Shown piece after piece: positions 1-9,235 of a stretch of DNA of 64,000 nucleotides (the stretch's first letter is position 1; each line of letters begins with the position of its first letter). The translations under genes and the position numbers were made by a program. This DNA comes from Pedobacter yonginensis (lineage in GTDB: Bacteria > Bacteroidota > Bacteroidia > Sphingobacteriales > Sphingobacteriaceae). The DNA lies in the NCBI RefSeq assembly GCF_003173595.1, contig NZ_QGNZ01000001.1, positions 310,001 to 374,000 on the forward strand, read 5' to 3'. The notes under the pieces were generated by a model. The model was not told the origin of the DNA. It ran no database searches and was given only the letters and a program-made list of their open reading frames with translations.

Positions 1-2
1 AT

Positions 3-2489
3 TTGCCGAATTTTGATTTGCAGGATGGGCGCGCTATAAAAATCGTAGGCCTGTTTTTTGTGATTTTATCTTTATATTTTTTAATTGCTTTTACATCTTA
101 TTTATTTACTTGGCAAGATGATCAGAGTTATGTAATTGATGCAAATGGTGGTTGGGGAAATCTTTTTAAAACAGCTGATGAATTAAAAGAAGCGGGTGTT
201 ACTACGCCTGTTGTACAAAATTGGTTGGGTAAATTTGGGGCTTTACTTTCTCATCAATTCATCTACGAATGGTTCGGAATCGCTTCTTTTCTATTCGTGT
301 TGGCTTTCTTTATTATCGGATATAGATTGTTATTTAAGGTTAAAATTCTATCTATCTCAAAAACATTAGGTTATAGCTTTTTCTTTTTGCTTTTTATTTC
401 TTTAACATTAGGTTTTGCACACGGTTTTTGGTCAGAATCGCCACATTATTTAGAAGGAGAATTTGGTTACTGGAGCAATAAATTACTAAATGCTCAAATA
501 GGTGCCGCAGGAGTTGCAGGTTTAATTGCCTTTGCAGGATTAACCATTTTAATCATTGCGTACAACATAGATTTTAAATTTCCTGAGCGTAAACAAAAAG
601 AGGTTTATCTGGACAACGAAACTCCGGATTATGTAAATGAGGTTAGGGCACAAAATGCACAAAACCAAAATTTTGATGAACCTTTTGAACCCATAGAAAT
701 ACCTGTTCGTGAGCGAACAACTTCAACAAATAATGAACGCAAACCGCAAAATGTGGTTTTGCAACCCAATCGATTTGAAGAAACTACCGAAAGGGAGGAA
801 GTTTTGCCTCCAGTGGTTTTATCGCCCTTGGCAACCAATTTGCCACTAGCTGCGGCGGCTTCAAGCATGCCTTTAGTGGTAGAGCCAACCATCAATGAAG
901 AGAAGGAACCTGCTTTTACCATCGAAAAAACTGAAGAAGAAAAGAAATCGGAAGATTTAGTTGAACAATTTGGTAACTATGATGAAAAACTGGATTTGGC
1001 GGGTTACAAATACCCAACCATTGATTTGCTTGAGAATTATGGTACCAACAAAATTTCGGTAAATGCAGAAGAGTTAGAAGCCAATAAAAATAAAATTGTC
1101 GAAACGCTTAATCATTACAACATAGAAATTGATAAGATCAAAGCTACGATTGGTCCAACGGTTACCCTTTATGAAATTATACCTGCACCGGGCGTAAGGA
1201 TTTCAAAAATTAAGAACCTAGAGGATGATATTGCACTCTCTTTAGCTGCTTTGGGGATTCGGATTATTGCACCAATGCCCGGAAAAGGAACTATTGGTAT
1301 CGAAGTTCCGAACCAACACCCAGAAATGGTGCCTATGCGCAGTATCCTCAATACCGAAAAATGGACGCAGAATACGATGGATTTGCCAATTGCCTTGGGA
1401 AAAACAATTAGTAATGAAGTGTTTATCGCAGATTTGGCAAAAATGCCCCACTTATTGGTTGCTGGTGCTACAGGCCAAGGTAAATCAGTAGGTATTAACG
1501 CCATCCTCGTATCCTTGCTGTTTAAGAAACATCCTGCGCAATTAAAGTTTGTTTTGGTAGATCCAAAAAAAGTAGAATTAACGTTGTTTAATAGAATAGA
1601 ACGACACTTTTTGGCTAAACTTCCTGGCGAAGCCGATGCCATTATCACCGATACCAAAAAGGTTGTGAATACCCTTAACTCGCTATGTATTGAAATGGAT
1701 CAGCGTTATGATTTGTTGAAGGATGCGCAGGTTAGAAATTTAAAGGAGTATAACGATAAATTTATCAAACGTAAACTCAATCCAAACAATGGCCACCGTT
1801 TTTTACCTTTTATTGTATTGGTGGTAGATGAGTTTGCCGATTTGATGATGACGGCTGGGAAAGAGGTTGAAGCACCGATTGCACGTTTGGCACAGTTGGC
1901 TAGAGCCATTGGGATTCATTTGGTGCTGGCTACGCAACGTCCGTCGGTTAACATCATCACAGGTACGATTAAGGCCAATTTCCCTGCAAGGCTTGCTTTT
2001 AGGGTTTTATCTAAAATCGATTCGAGAACAATTTTAGACAGTGGCGGTGCGGACCAGTTAATTGGGCGAGGCGACATGCTTTTATCAACTGGTAGCGACT
2101 TAATCAGGCTACAGTGTGCTTTCGTTGATACACCAGAGGTGGATAGAATTTCAGAATACATCGGCAACCAGCGTGGTTATTCTGATGCATATCAGCTACC
2201 GGAGTATATTGATGAGGCAGGCGAGGGCTCGAAGGCAGATTTTGACCCCAACGAACGGGATAAGTTTTTCGAAGATGCGGCCAGATTGATCGTGTTGCAT
2301 CAGCAAGGCTCTACATCCCTCATTCAACGTAAATTGAAGCTTGGTTATAACCGAGCTGGAAGAATTATCGACCAATTGGAAGCGGCCGGAATTGTCGGTC
2401 CTTTTGAAGGAAGTAAAGCCAGAGAGGTTTTATATCCAGATGAATATTCTTTGGAACAGTTCTTGAATAGTATGAATGACAAAGATTAG
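3..2489 (+). CDS. ftsK: FtsK/SpoIIIE DNA translocase (5' end outside window)
   Basis: This is the septal DNA translocase that pumps chromosome termini through the closing septum. The reading frame is open from the first bases and no convincing start is visible, so the N-terminus lies upstream. The visible part has four hydrophobic segments (about residues 13-34, 90-110, 122-143 and 165-187), a low-complexity acidic/proline linker, then the motor domain with Walker A GATGQGKS near residue 487 and a Walker B ending in VVDEFADL. A C-terminal winged-helix gamma domain follows (about 755-825, containing QRKLKLGYNRAGRIIDQLE). Length and order fit housekeeping FtsK. Its gamma domain is nearly copied by an island gene at 30279-31784. 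Confidence 0.96.
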   Translation: MPNFDLQDGRAIKIVGLFFVILSLYFLIAFTSYLFTWQDDQSYVIDANGGWGNLFKTADELKEAGVTTPVVQNWLGKFGALLSHQFIYEWFGIASFLFVLAFFIIGYRLLFKVKILSISKTLGYSFFFLLFISLTLGFAHGFWSESPHYLEGEFGYWSNKLLNAQIGAAGVAGLIAFAGLTILIIAYNIDFKFPERKQKEVYLDNETPDYVNEVRAQNAQNQNFDEPFEPIEIPVRERTTSTNNERKPQNVVLQPNRFEETTEREEVLPPVVLSPLATNLPLAAAASSMPLVVEPTINEEKEPAFTIEKTEEEKKSEDLVEQFGNYDEKLDLAGYKYPTIDLLENYGTNKISVNAEELEANKNKIVETLNHYNIEIDKIKATIGPTVTLYEIIPAPGVRISKIKNLEDDIALSLAALGIRIIAPMPGKGTIGIEVPNQHPEMVPMRSILNTEKWTQNTMDLPIALGKTISNEVFIADLAKMPHLLVAGATGQGKSVGINAILVSLLFKKHPAQLKFVLVDPKKVELTLFNRIERHFLAKLPGEADAIITDTKKVVNTLNSLCIEMDQRYDLLKDAQVRNLKEYNDKFIKRKLNPNNGHRFLPFIVLVVDEFADLMMTAGKEVEAPIARLAQLARAIGIHLVLATQRPSVNIITGTIKANFPARLAFRVLSKIDSRTILDSGGADQLIGRGDMLLSTGSDLIRLQCAFVDTPEVDRISEYIGNQRGYSDAYQLPEYIDEAGEGSKADFDPNERDKFFEDAARLIVLHQQGSTSLIQRKLKLGYNRAGRIIDQLEAAGIVGPFEGSKAREVLYPDEYSLEQFLNSMNDKD

Positions 2490-2550
2490 ATTAAACCAAT
2501 ACACATTAATCTACTCTAACGTTTCAAAAGAAAATTTAAATAAAGAAAAG

Positions 2551-3201
2551 ATGAAGAAATTAATTTCAGCATTAATGGTTGTAGTTGCTTTTACAACATC
2601 AACCTATGCTCAAACTGATGCGAAAGCTAAAGCCATTTTAGCGGATGTGAGTAAGAAATACAAATCGTACAATATTGTTAAAACTGATTTTACTTTTACA
2701 TTGGATAACCCAAAAGCTAAAGTAAAGGAAACGCAGCAAGGTACTTTATATGTTAAAGCAAACTCTAACAAGTACAAAGTTGCCATGACCAACCAGGAAT
2801 TGTTCAGTGATGGTAAAAGTCAATGGACATATTTAAAAAAGGATAAAGAGGTGCAAGTAAGCAATGTAGATAATAGTGGCGATGCAATCAATCCAGCTAA
2901 AATCTTTACCGTTTATGAAAAAGGCTTCAAATATATGTACACGGGTGAACAGAAAGTTGGTGCTAAAACCTACCAAATGATTGATTTAACTCCTGTTGAT
3001 GCAAAAAAATCGATCTTTAAGGTTCGCCTGAGTATTGATAAGGCGGCGAAACAAATTGCAAATGTGGTATTGTTTGATAAAAACGGAAACAAATACACCT
3101 ACAATGTAAAAACCTTTTCGCCTAATGTAAATGTACCTGAAACCACTTTTGCTTTCGATGCTAAGAAATATCCTGGTGTTGAAGTGGTAGATTTAAGATA
3201 A
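2551..3201 (+). CDS. lolA: LolA-like outer-membrane lipoprotein carrier
   Basis: A periplasmic carrier that would move lipoproteins from the inner to the outer membrane. The open frame extends upstream into ftsK, but ATG 2551 gives a clean signal peptide (MKKLISALMVVVAFTTSTYAQ) and follows an A-rich stretch, so I take it as the start (216 aa). The mature part is a single lipoprotein-localisation domain with the repeating beta-strand pattern typical of LolA (GTLYVKANSNKYKV, FSDGKSQWTY, FKVRLSIDKAAKQIANVVLFD). It directly follows ftsK and is closed by a strong terminator at 3223-3257. Confidence 0.88.
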   Translation: MKKLISALMVVVAFTTSTYAQTDAKAKAILADVSKKYKSYNIVKTDFTFTLDNPKAKVKETQQGTLYVKANSNKYKVAMTNQELFSDGKSQWTYLKKDKEVQVSNVDNSGDAINPAKIFTVYEKGFKYMYTGEQKVGAKTYQMIDLTPVDAKKSIFKVRLSIDKAAKQIANVVLFDKNGNKYTYNVKTFSPNVNVPETTFAFDAKKYPGVEVVDLR

Positions 3202-3222
3202 TCGATACTTGAAAAAATAGTT

Positions 3223-3257
3223 AAAAGGTTCAATTGGAAACAGTTGAACCTTTTTTT
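3223..3257 (+). terminator. Rho-independent terminator after lolA
   Basis: AAAAGGTTCAA (3223-3233) pairs with TTGAACCTTTT (3244-3254) and runs into a T tract. It closes the ftsK-lolA unit. Confidence 0.8.
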
Positions 3258-3405
3258 GTGCCCTTCTTTTTTCAGCTTTTAATAACTCAAAGCTTATGGC
3301 ATTTGCGACATCAGATCAGCTTCAGAATTAGAAACTTAATCAATATGACAAATTATTTTGTTCCCTCTTTATGAATGCTGCGCAGATTTCTCTAAGTTTG
3401 TTTTA

Positions 3406-3678
3406 ATGTCGTTGCCACTCACCAATCACACTTTAGAAAAATTAGAAGCTTTGCTTTTAGCAATGGGTTTTAAGGTTCGTTACGAGAAAGGGAATTTTAA
3501 AACAGGTTCATGCTTGCTCGAACACAATATGGTTATTGTTGTGAATAAGTTTTCGAATTTGGAAGGCAAAATTATGGCTTTAATTACGCTGGTTAAGCAA
3601 ACCAATGCAGATGAGAATCTGTTAGATGAAAAGCAAAGACAATTTTTTCATTCTTTACAGCAAACCGAACTATTTTAA
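3406..3678 (+). CDS. Small conserved hypothetical protein
   Basis: A 90-aa soluble protein from ATG 3406; the longer frame from TTG 3358 adds a residue stretch with no protein-like character. The pattern LEKLEALLLAMGFKVRYEKG followed by a hydrophobic VVIVNKF-like strand resembles a short conserved Bacteroidota family often seen near housekeeping genes. I do not know its function. It sits 49 bp upstream of the metallo-hydrolase gene and is probably co-transcribed with it. Confidence 0.65.
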   Translation: MSLPLTNHTLEKLEALLLAMGFKVRYEKGNFKTGSCLLEHNMVIVVNKFSNLEGKIMALITLVKQTNADENLLDEKQRQFFHSLQQTELF

Positions 3679-3727
3679 TGAAGCAACCCATTATCGCCAA
3701 CAGTTATAGAAAGGACAATTTTAAACG

Positions 3728-4492
3728 ATGAAGGTTACTTTTTTAGGAACGGGAACGTCTCAAGGTGTTCCGGTAATTGCTTGTAATTGTGAAGTTTGCA
3801 GATCAAATGATAAAAGGGACAATCGCCTAAGAACTTCCATTCTGATTGAAACAGTGGATAAAACAATTGTTGTGGATAGCGGACCAGATTTTAGATATCA
3901 GCTTTTGCGGGAAGGGGTACAAGATTTAGATGCCGTATTGTTTACCCATGAGCATAAAGATCATATTGCGGGTTTGGATGATATCCGACCTTTTAACTAT
4001 TTATTGCATAAGGTGATAGATGTTTATGCAACAGAGCGTGTACAAACGGCTTTAAAAAGAGAGTTTTACTATATTTTTGCCGAAACGAAGTATCATGGAT
4101 TACCTCAAATTAACTTGCACACGGTACACAACGGTGAAGATTTCTCAATAGGATCGCTCCAAATATCACCAATAGAGATTATGCATCACCTATTGCCTAT
4201 AACAGGATATAGATTTGGTGATTTTACTTACATTACGGATGCCAAAACCGTTTCCGATGAAACCTTTAATAAAATAAAGGGAACCAAGGTGTTGGTTATA
4301 AATGCATTGCAAAGAGCACCTCACATTTCTCATTTTACCTTAGACGAGGCGATAGATTTTGCCAATAAGGTTGGTGCCGAGGTAACTTATCTCACTCACA
4401 TTAGTCACAATTTAGGCTTACATGCTGTTGTTGAAGACGAGCTGCCCAGCCATATTAAGCTTGCGTACGACGGCCTGAAAATAGACGTCTAG
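3728..4492 (+). CDS. MBL-fold metallo-hydrolase (PhnP-like)
   Basis: A 254-aa metallo-beta-lactamase-fold hydrolase, probably a phosphodiesterase or related enzyme. The zinc signature HEHKDH lies at residues 74-79, with further metal ligands likely in MHHLLP and in the C-terminal LTHISHN. An N-terminal Cys cluster CNCEVC (19-24) is typical of the PhnP-like branch of the family. The length is complete for this branch. It is the last protein-coding gene before tRNA-Leu and marks the left flank of the island. The exact substrate cannot be read from the sequence. Confidence 0.88.
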   Translation: MKVTFLGTGTSQGVPVIACNCEVCRSNDKRDNRLRTSILIETVDKTIVVDSGPDFRYQLLREGVQDLDAVLFTHEHKDHIAGLDDIRPFNYLLHKVIDVYATERVQTALKREFYYIFAETKYHGLPQINLHTVHNGEDFSIGSLQISPIEIMHHLLPITGYRFGDFTYITDAKTVSDETFNKIKGTKVLVINALQRAPHISHFTLDEAIDFANKVGAEVTYLTHISHNLGLHAVVEDELPSHIKLAYDGLKIDV

Positions 4493-4530
4493 TAAATTTA
4501 AAATAGTACGTTCAAAATCTAAAATTAAAT

Positions 4531-4538
4531 TATATTTG
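4531..4538 (+). promoter_or_regulatory. Bacteroidota-type -7 box of tRNA-Leu
   Basis: TATATTTG matches the Bacteroidota -7 consensus TAnnTTTG and ends 8 bp before the first base of tRNA-Leu. No strong -33 TTG was found at ideal spacing. Confidence 0.6.
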
Positions 4539-4546
4539 CAATATAA

Positions 4547-4630
4547 ACTCAGGTGGCGAAATTGGTAGACGCACCAGCTTGAGGGGCTGGCGCCCGTACG
4601 GGTGTGGGAGTTCGAATCTCCTCTTGAGTA
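4547..4630 (+). tRNA. tRNA-Leu (anticodon GAG)
   Basis: The acceptor stem ACTCAGG (4547-4553) pairs with CTTGAGT at the 3' end (one G-T wobble). The anticodon stem CCAGC/GCTGG encloses TTGAGGG, giving anticodon GAG (codons CUC/CUU). A long variable arm and the T-loop GTTCGAATC are present. CCA is not encoded. This gene is the chromosomal landmark for the island insertion. On the opposite strand the chimeric recombinase reading frame runs through the whole tRNA. Confidence 0.96.
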
Positions 4631-6132
4631 CTTAACGAAGATTTCGTTAATTTTCTAGAGGCCTGCTCGCAAATGAGCAGGCCTTTTTCATTGACCTTTA
4701 GTAAGTTATGTTGAAATGTTGGATTGATGTAGGGTGTTCTAAACACACCATTGCTGTAAGCCAACGAATCTTTGAACACCGCTCTAACAATTGAATGCTT
4801 CTGGAAGATATTTCCTTTTCCATATATACCTAAGAGGTTTCTTAGATTCGGTAATACCTTTTGGATGATTTCCTGAGTTGACATGTTAGACGATGATTTA
4901 GGCTTAAGTGAACTTTCCAAGGTTGCCTTTTCCTCATTTAATTTTTTAAACCATGTTTTGTAGGTAGAACTTTCAATTTCATTATTCATAAACTTTTCTT
5001 CCAGGCCGCTGATTTTGATATTCACGTTTTTTAACTCTGTGATCATATTTTGTAGCAATTGACGTTTTTCCTTAATCGGGTTTTTGAGCATTGCTTCTGC
5101 ACCGAGATTTAAAATCTTAATTTGCGCTTCATCGAAACTAAGCTCTCTCAACAGTGTATCGAATTGCTCGTGAAGCAGCTGGCCAGGTATATTGATATTT
5201 GTGTGTTCAAGACACCTATAATACAAATAATATTGTTTTTTGCCTTTAGACCATCCCGCGGTCATGCTTTTCCCACACCAGCATTTCAAAACACCTCTAA
5301 GCGGAAACTCCTCATCTGTTCTCACTTTCATTGGGCGTTTGTTACTCAACATTCGCTGTGCAAGCCAGTATTCAGCTTCTGTGATAATTGGCTCATGATT
5401 ACCTTTTACAAATTTTTCCGGTAGATCTTTATATGCCGGTACCTTAACCAGCCCTGCATATAGGCAGTTGTGGAGAATATCGTAGACAGCATTGTTACTC
5501 GTGTATCTGAATCCCATTTCCCGAATGCTTTTCAGAATGATATAAGGTGCCACGCCAAGTAAATAGTCGCGAAAAACTCTTTCAATAATCGGTGATTTTA
5601 AATAGTCGATTCCAATTTTGTTTCGTTTTGTTCCGTCCAAAATATTTTTGTAGCCAATAGGAGCTCTGCCTAAATATCGACCATTTTCCCTCGCATTTCT
5701 AACACCTTGTCGAGTTCTGTTACGGATCGTAAATAGTTCTTTGTTAGCAATCATGTAATCGAATGCGCGTTTCATAAATACATCGGGGTCAGAAGTATCT
5801 AGGTCTATCCTCTCATTTGTGGAAACTACCTTTACACCAAAGTTTTTTTCCAGTTCAGCTATTTTTAACAGTGCCTCAGGCAGATTACGACTGAACCTAT
5901 CGTGATCAAGCACTACAAGATAGTCACATTTACCCTTATATTTTTTAAGGAAAAGCTCCAAAGCACGGTAGTCAGGACGATCAAACGTGTAACTGCTTTC
6001 TCCATTATCCTTAAACAGTTCAATCAGTTCCACATTATTCCGCTCACAATAATTACGAATAGTAGATTCTTGATATTCCAAAGATTTTGACTGATCTTTA
6101 GTGCTTAAACGCATATAACCTATAGCTTTCAT
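4549..6132 (-). CDS. Large serine recombinase (island integrase) with chimeric C-terminus
   Basis: Site-specific recombinase that should integrate and excise the island. The N-terminal resolvase domain (1-150) has the nucleophile Ser10 in GYMRLSTKDQ and the arginine motif DHDRFSRN. It is followed by the recombinase domain (about 160-270), a zinc ribbon (CWCGKS ... YYRC) and a coiled coil (about 345-400). The tail after NEKGLL (about 43 residues) is read from the chromosome: first the terminator hairpin, then the complement of tRNA-Leu. The true element-borne tail lies at 44043-44087, so this copy is a junction product. The conserved EQ pair survives because the hairpin re-creates it. ATG 6132 overlaps the stop of the upstream small gene (ATGA). 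Confidence 0.93.
   Translation of the reverse strand: MKAIGYMRLSTKDQSKSLEYQESTIRNYCERNNVELIELFKDNGESSYTFDRPDYRALELFLKKYKGKCDYLVVLDHDRFSRNLPEALLKIAELEKNFGVKVVSTNERIDLDTSDPDVFMKRAFDYMIANKELFTIRNRTRQGVRNARENGRYLGRAPIGYKNILDGTKRNKIGIDYLKSPIIERVFRDYLLGVAPYIILKSIREMGFRYTSNNAVYDILHNCLYAGLVKVPAYKDLPEKFVKGNHEPIITEAEYWLAQRMLSNKRPMKVRTDEEFPLRGVLKCWCGKSMTAGWSKGKKQYYLYYRCLEHTNINIPGQLLHEQFDTLLRELSFDEAQIKILNLGAEAMLKNPIKEKRQLLQNMITELKNVNIKISGLEEKFMNNEIESSTYKTWFKKLNEEKATLESSLKPKSSSNMSTQEIIQKVLPNLRNLLGIYGKGNIFQKHSIVRAVFKDSLAYSNGVFRTPYINPTFQHNLLKVNEKGLLICEQASRKLTKSSLSTQEEIRTPTPVRAPAPQAGASTNFAT
4660..4688 (+). terminator. Terminator of tRNA-Leu, carrying the attL junction
   Basis: GGCCTGCTC (4660-4668) pairs perfectly with GAGCAGGCC (4675-4683) around a 6-nt loop and is followed by TTTTT. 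The 3' arm and T tract are also the left copy of the island-flanking direct repeat, so the insertion occurred inside this terminator. The repeat supplies a matching arm, so termination is kept after insertion. Confidence 0.88.
4676..4688. repeat. attL core direct repeat
   Basis: Left copy of AGCAGGCCTTTTT. The flanking bases differ from the right copy (G before, C after), which sets the limits of the shared core at 13 bp. Confidence 0.85.
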
Positions 6133-6326
6133 AATTCCTCTTTTGTAACAATTTCAACAATTATCTGTACTAATAAAGATAGTAAAATCTGTTCATTTTG
6201 CCCAATTTTGCGATCACTTTTATCAAAAATTTCTTTCATTTCTGCTGGTAAAAAATCAGTGGGGCGTATTTTTTCTTTTGTGTGTTTTTTTAATTCAGTC
6301 CTTCGTTTTATCTGAGTTTTTCCCAT
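6129..6326 (-). CDS. Small protein translationally coupled to the recombinase
   Basis: A 65-aa protein, strongly basic in its first half (KTQIKRRTELKKHTKEKIR) with a hydrophobic C-terminal helix (ILLSLLVQIIVEIV). Its TGA overlaps the recombinase ATG as ATGA, which implies coupled translation. The position suggests a recombination directionality or accessory factor, but there is no recognisable domain and this is inference from context. Confidence 0.65.
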   Translation of the reverse strand: MGKTQIKRRTELKKHTKEKIRPTDFLPAEMKEIFDKSDRKIGQNEQILLSLLVQIIVEIVTKEEL

Positions 6327-6685
6327 GACTTCTGATTAATGTTAATTCATACAATACACGGAAACTCATCGCTTTAATAATGGGTATCACGAAAGTGAGC
6401 TTTATACAATTGACCCTCTTAGTGATGAAAAGCATTTTGTTTGAGATCAGATCTATGCTATCTGCTCTTTTTCAAAAGCTTAATAAATTTTCTAGAACCA
6501 TTGCCATAATTGCTTAATATCATGGTTCGAAAGGTGCTAATAATTAATCACAGAAAAATCGTTGTCTCTTGAAGATTTTTATCTCACCACATTGAACTTA
6601 TTCCGCCAATCTTTGAACTTGACATTTATCGGCCCATAGTTCGATGAGTTCTATAACAAAAAAGACGTTAATAAAAAATGGATGT
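6327..6685. other. Noncoding spacer upstream of the recombinase operon
   Basis: About 360 bp with no credible gene. It should hold the recombinase promoter. It contains TCACGAAAGTGAGCTT at 6387-6402, which recurs with two changes at 8412-8427. Confidence 0.4.
6387..6402. repeat. TCACGAnnGTGAGCTT motif, copy 1
   Basis: TCACGAAAGTGAGCTT includes the inverted repeat TCAC-GAAA-GTGA. The second copy is at 8412-8427. Both lie in noncoding island DNA; the role is unknown. Confidence 0.4.
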
Positions 6686-6946
6686 TTAATGTTCCCAGGT
6701 CTTTTTAATATAGTCTTCCCAATCCTCAAACTCAGAAAACTGCGCAAGACTGTTTAAGACAAATGGTGTTAATATACTTCTATTAGCAATAAAAATAGTT
6801 TGGATTGTCTGAATGGATAAGTGATTTTTAGTTTTAAGAAATATTTGCTCAGAAATGTATTTACAATCATCAATTCTGACGCTGTTTAAGTTTATTTTTG
6901 TTAAAATCAGAACTTTAATCTGTGCAATTTGTTCAGTATTTTCCAT
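6686..6946 (-). CDS. Small putative DNA-binding protein
   Basis: An 86-aa protein whose second half (TKNHLSIQTIQTIF ... SILTPFVLNSLAQFSEFEDWEDYI) matches the layout of a domain common in Bacteroidota: a helix-turn-helix-like segment choosing among repeated sites, followed by a leucine-rich helix and a DWE/DWEDY end. Such domains usually sit at the N-terminus of regulators; here it stands alone. It may regulate the neighbouring recombinase operon. The family assignment is from memory of the pattern. Confidence 0.6.
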   Translation of the reverse strand: MENTEQIAQIKVLILTKINLNSVRIDDCKYISEQIFLKTKNHLSIQTIQTIFIANRSILTPFVLNSLAQFSEFEDWEDYIKKTWEH

Positions 6947-7129
6947 ACCGTTGAAATTTGAGTGCGTTTAACTAATTTAGCCATCGGATTGGTCCGATAG
7001 CTTTAATTTGAAGGTAGTGTTTTATCTACAGAGATAATAAATATTTAAAAATTGAACAATAGAAATATAATTAATTCCAAAACGGCACATAAACCTTTAC
7101 AGTAGCCATTATCTTCTATATGATATTAC

Positions 7130-7492
7130 ATGAATAAGAAAATTTTGTTTCTGGATGACGATCCAATGGCGCTTTATAGTTTTGGAGCAGTTCTGACCGA
7201 TGCAGGTTATGATGTGAGGTGTATTGAGTCGCCCGAATTGCTCTCTTCAGAGGTAGATGACTTTGCGCCTGACCTGATAATTTTGGATATAAGGCTGCGA
7301 AATGCTGACGGCAGAAAAATTTGTAATGAGTTGAAGCTCGCTGTTTTAACCCATAACGTTCCCATTGTTATGCTCACTGCATTATCTCATGAGGAAATCA
7401 GTAAAATGGACTGTGATGCTGATGCCATTATAGGAAAATCTCTTGAAACAACAAATTTACTTTTAACTGTTGGAAATCTTTTGACAAACTAG
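7130..7492 (+). CDS. Single-domain response regulator (receiver only)
   Basis: A 120-aa CheY-like receiver. Visible residues are the acidic pocket D9-D11, phospho-acceptor D53 in DLIILDIRL, T83 in VMLTALS and K103 in AIIGKSLE. There is no output domain, so it would act by protein-protein contact or in a phosphorelay. It stands alone with about 500 bp of noncoding DNA after it. A link to the kinase at 16588 is possible but not shown. Confidence 0.9.
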   Translation: MNKKILFLDDDPMALYSFGAVLTDAGYDVRCIESPELLSSEVDDFAPDLIILDIRLRNADGRKICNELKLAVLTHNVPIVMLTALSHEEISKMDCDADAIIGKSLETTNLLLTVGNLLTN

Positions 7493-7998
7493 CTGCTTTT
7501 CTATTGTTGAACCCCTGACCTTTAGATATTTTATCAGTGTTATCTTTTTTACAATTTCTGGAACCTGTATAAAAATATGCAATAGGATACAGTGTGTTGA
7601 ATTTGTTTTCTGTCATAGAAATCGCTCTGTTTTCATGGCTCCTGACATTTATTAGCCGTATATTATTTTTACCATTTAGTATATTTGGGCATCGGCTAAA
7701 AAAAAACAAACAAATCGTTCGCAGAAATCAACAATAGCGTCGGTCGTTAATCGGTTGAGATGCAAAATAATTATGTTTTCCTTAGATTAATTCGTGGTTT
7801 AGAAGCGGAAAATGCAACAAACAATGTATTTCCATGAATGGGTGTTGCGCTTTCCAAGTCATTTCTCATTATTCTTCGAATTAAGATACTGATTTTCAGT
7901 ATATAAAAACAAAAATTTTTGCTTTAACTCATGGTTCCAAGGTCAATTAGCCTTAGTTAAATCACTATAATTAACGTAAAATAACAATATTTTTTATG
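7493..7998. other. Noncoding region after the receiver gene
   Basis: About 500 bp, AT-rich, with only short frames lacking protein-like composition. Nothing else recognised. Confidence 0.4.
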
Positions 7999-8262
7999 TT
8001 AATTAATGTATATGAAGGGCATGCTCAAAATGCGAGATCTATATTTAAACACATTCATCGAAATCTGCTGATGCCAAAACCGCATATATACCAACCAAAA
8101 AATAAAACTGATTGTCGCCCTAATGATAATTTGTTTAGTCGGTTTATCGGGAGTAGGGTAGTAAATTGCGGCTACTACGGCAAGAAAAAGTAAAGGGATG
8201 AAGAAAAGCCAATTGGTCAGCAGGGATGATTGCCGCTGATCCGAAGATTTTTTTGGTGTCAT
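7999..8262 (-). CDS. Small two-helix membrane protein
   Basis: An 87-aa protein with two hydrophobic segments (about 16-35 and 46-64) joined by a short polar loop with YPTPDKPTK, and a charged N-terminus (TPKKSSDQR). The composition is typical of a real inner-membrane protein rather than a chance frame. No family recognised. It is isolated on the minus strand between two noncoding stretches, so function cannot be inferred. Confidence 0.5.
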   Translation of the reverse strand: MTPKKSSDQRQSSLLTNWLFFIPLLFLAVVAAIYYPTPDKPTKQIIIRATISFIFWLVYMRFWHQQISMNVFKYRSRILSMPFIYIN

Positions 8263-8411
8263 GATTGATAGATTAAGTGATTGACTATTAAGGAGAAATG
8301 AATATTATAAATAAACAAATCAGGAATATTTATTTTTGCGGTTTAATCTTTCAAGCAATTTCAAGGACACTGTTCAGGCAATTTTTCGTAGTCTAAAAAA
8401 ATCTTAAGGTG

Positions 8412-8427
8412 TCACGACCGTGAGCTT
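8412..8427. repeat. TCACGAnnGTGAGCTT motif, copy 2
   Basis: TCACGACCGTGAGCTT contains TCACG-N2-CGTGA. It matches copy 1 at 6387 in 14 of 16 positions. Confidence 0.4.
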
Positions 8428-8471
8428 CATTTTTTGATTTTCAGTTTTGTCAAATTTGAGTTTCAAAAACG

Positions 8472-8624
8472 ATGAGGATGAAAAAGCAAAAGACTCCAAA
8501 GATCAAGAGTGGCAGGCGGGACCTTCAGTATTTTAAAAATTTGAGGTACAATATCCGCGCACTTTTAAAAACTTTTCCTACCATTTCATCAAACCAGCAG
8601 CATCAGGAAAACCAGAAAAATTGA
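8472..8624 (+). CDS. Possible 50-aa basic peptide
   Basis: A short ATG-started frame rich in Lys, Arg and Gln (starts MRMKKQKTPKIKSGRRDLQ). No family was recognised and no ribosome-binding signal stands out. Listed because the surrounding kilobase has no other gene; it could be chance or the remnant of a larger gene. Confidence 0.2.
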   Translation: MRMKKQKTPKIKSGRRDLQYFKNLRYNIRALLKTFPTISSNQQHQENQKN

Positions 8625-9235
8625 AGCGCTTTTTAACTGCCCACAAGACAATTTACATTAACCGCCAATAATGTGGTTGCTTTTTTTTGGCCACTCGTGT
8701 GTCCCGCAAGATGTAGAATTGTCCACAATTCTTTTCTTGCCGCCCTTGAGGTCGGGGCTTTTCCTCGAAACTCGGAAAGCCTGAAAGTCGATTTACAATA
8801 GCAGGATATATGCAGGAAAATCAGTCAGAAAGGCAATGATCATTCATCTATCATGCAAAACCAACACGCCGGAAACCTGCAGAACAATTGGTAGTAAATC
8901 TTATCTGCTATTTAATAAAAGTGCAGTGTAGATGTATTTTCTACGGTCTGCTATTCCCAAGATGGGTGGCTGGGATCCTCATGTAAGGCGCTGTCTCTTT
9001 TCCGAAACAGATAATTTGCTGACGAACTATTTTAAATTTAATTGATGCTTAAACTTACACCTTCATTTTCCCAATTGGTTGATAATTAGGTTTTAATTTT
9101 AGGCGTTCCGAGCCAGGCACTCTTTTTTAAACGCATTAAAAGGCACTTCAATATTAGCTACAGTATCTGAATAATATCGCTACAGATTCATAATTTAGAT
9201 ACACCTCGGGGATAAAAATCTATACAACAGGCTAA

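Noticed and set aside
4549..4630. The recombinase C-terminal segment EEIRTPTPVRAPAPQAG as a functional domain
   Set aside because: It is the complement of tRNA-Leu read in frame after insertion, not an evolved protein segment.
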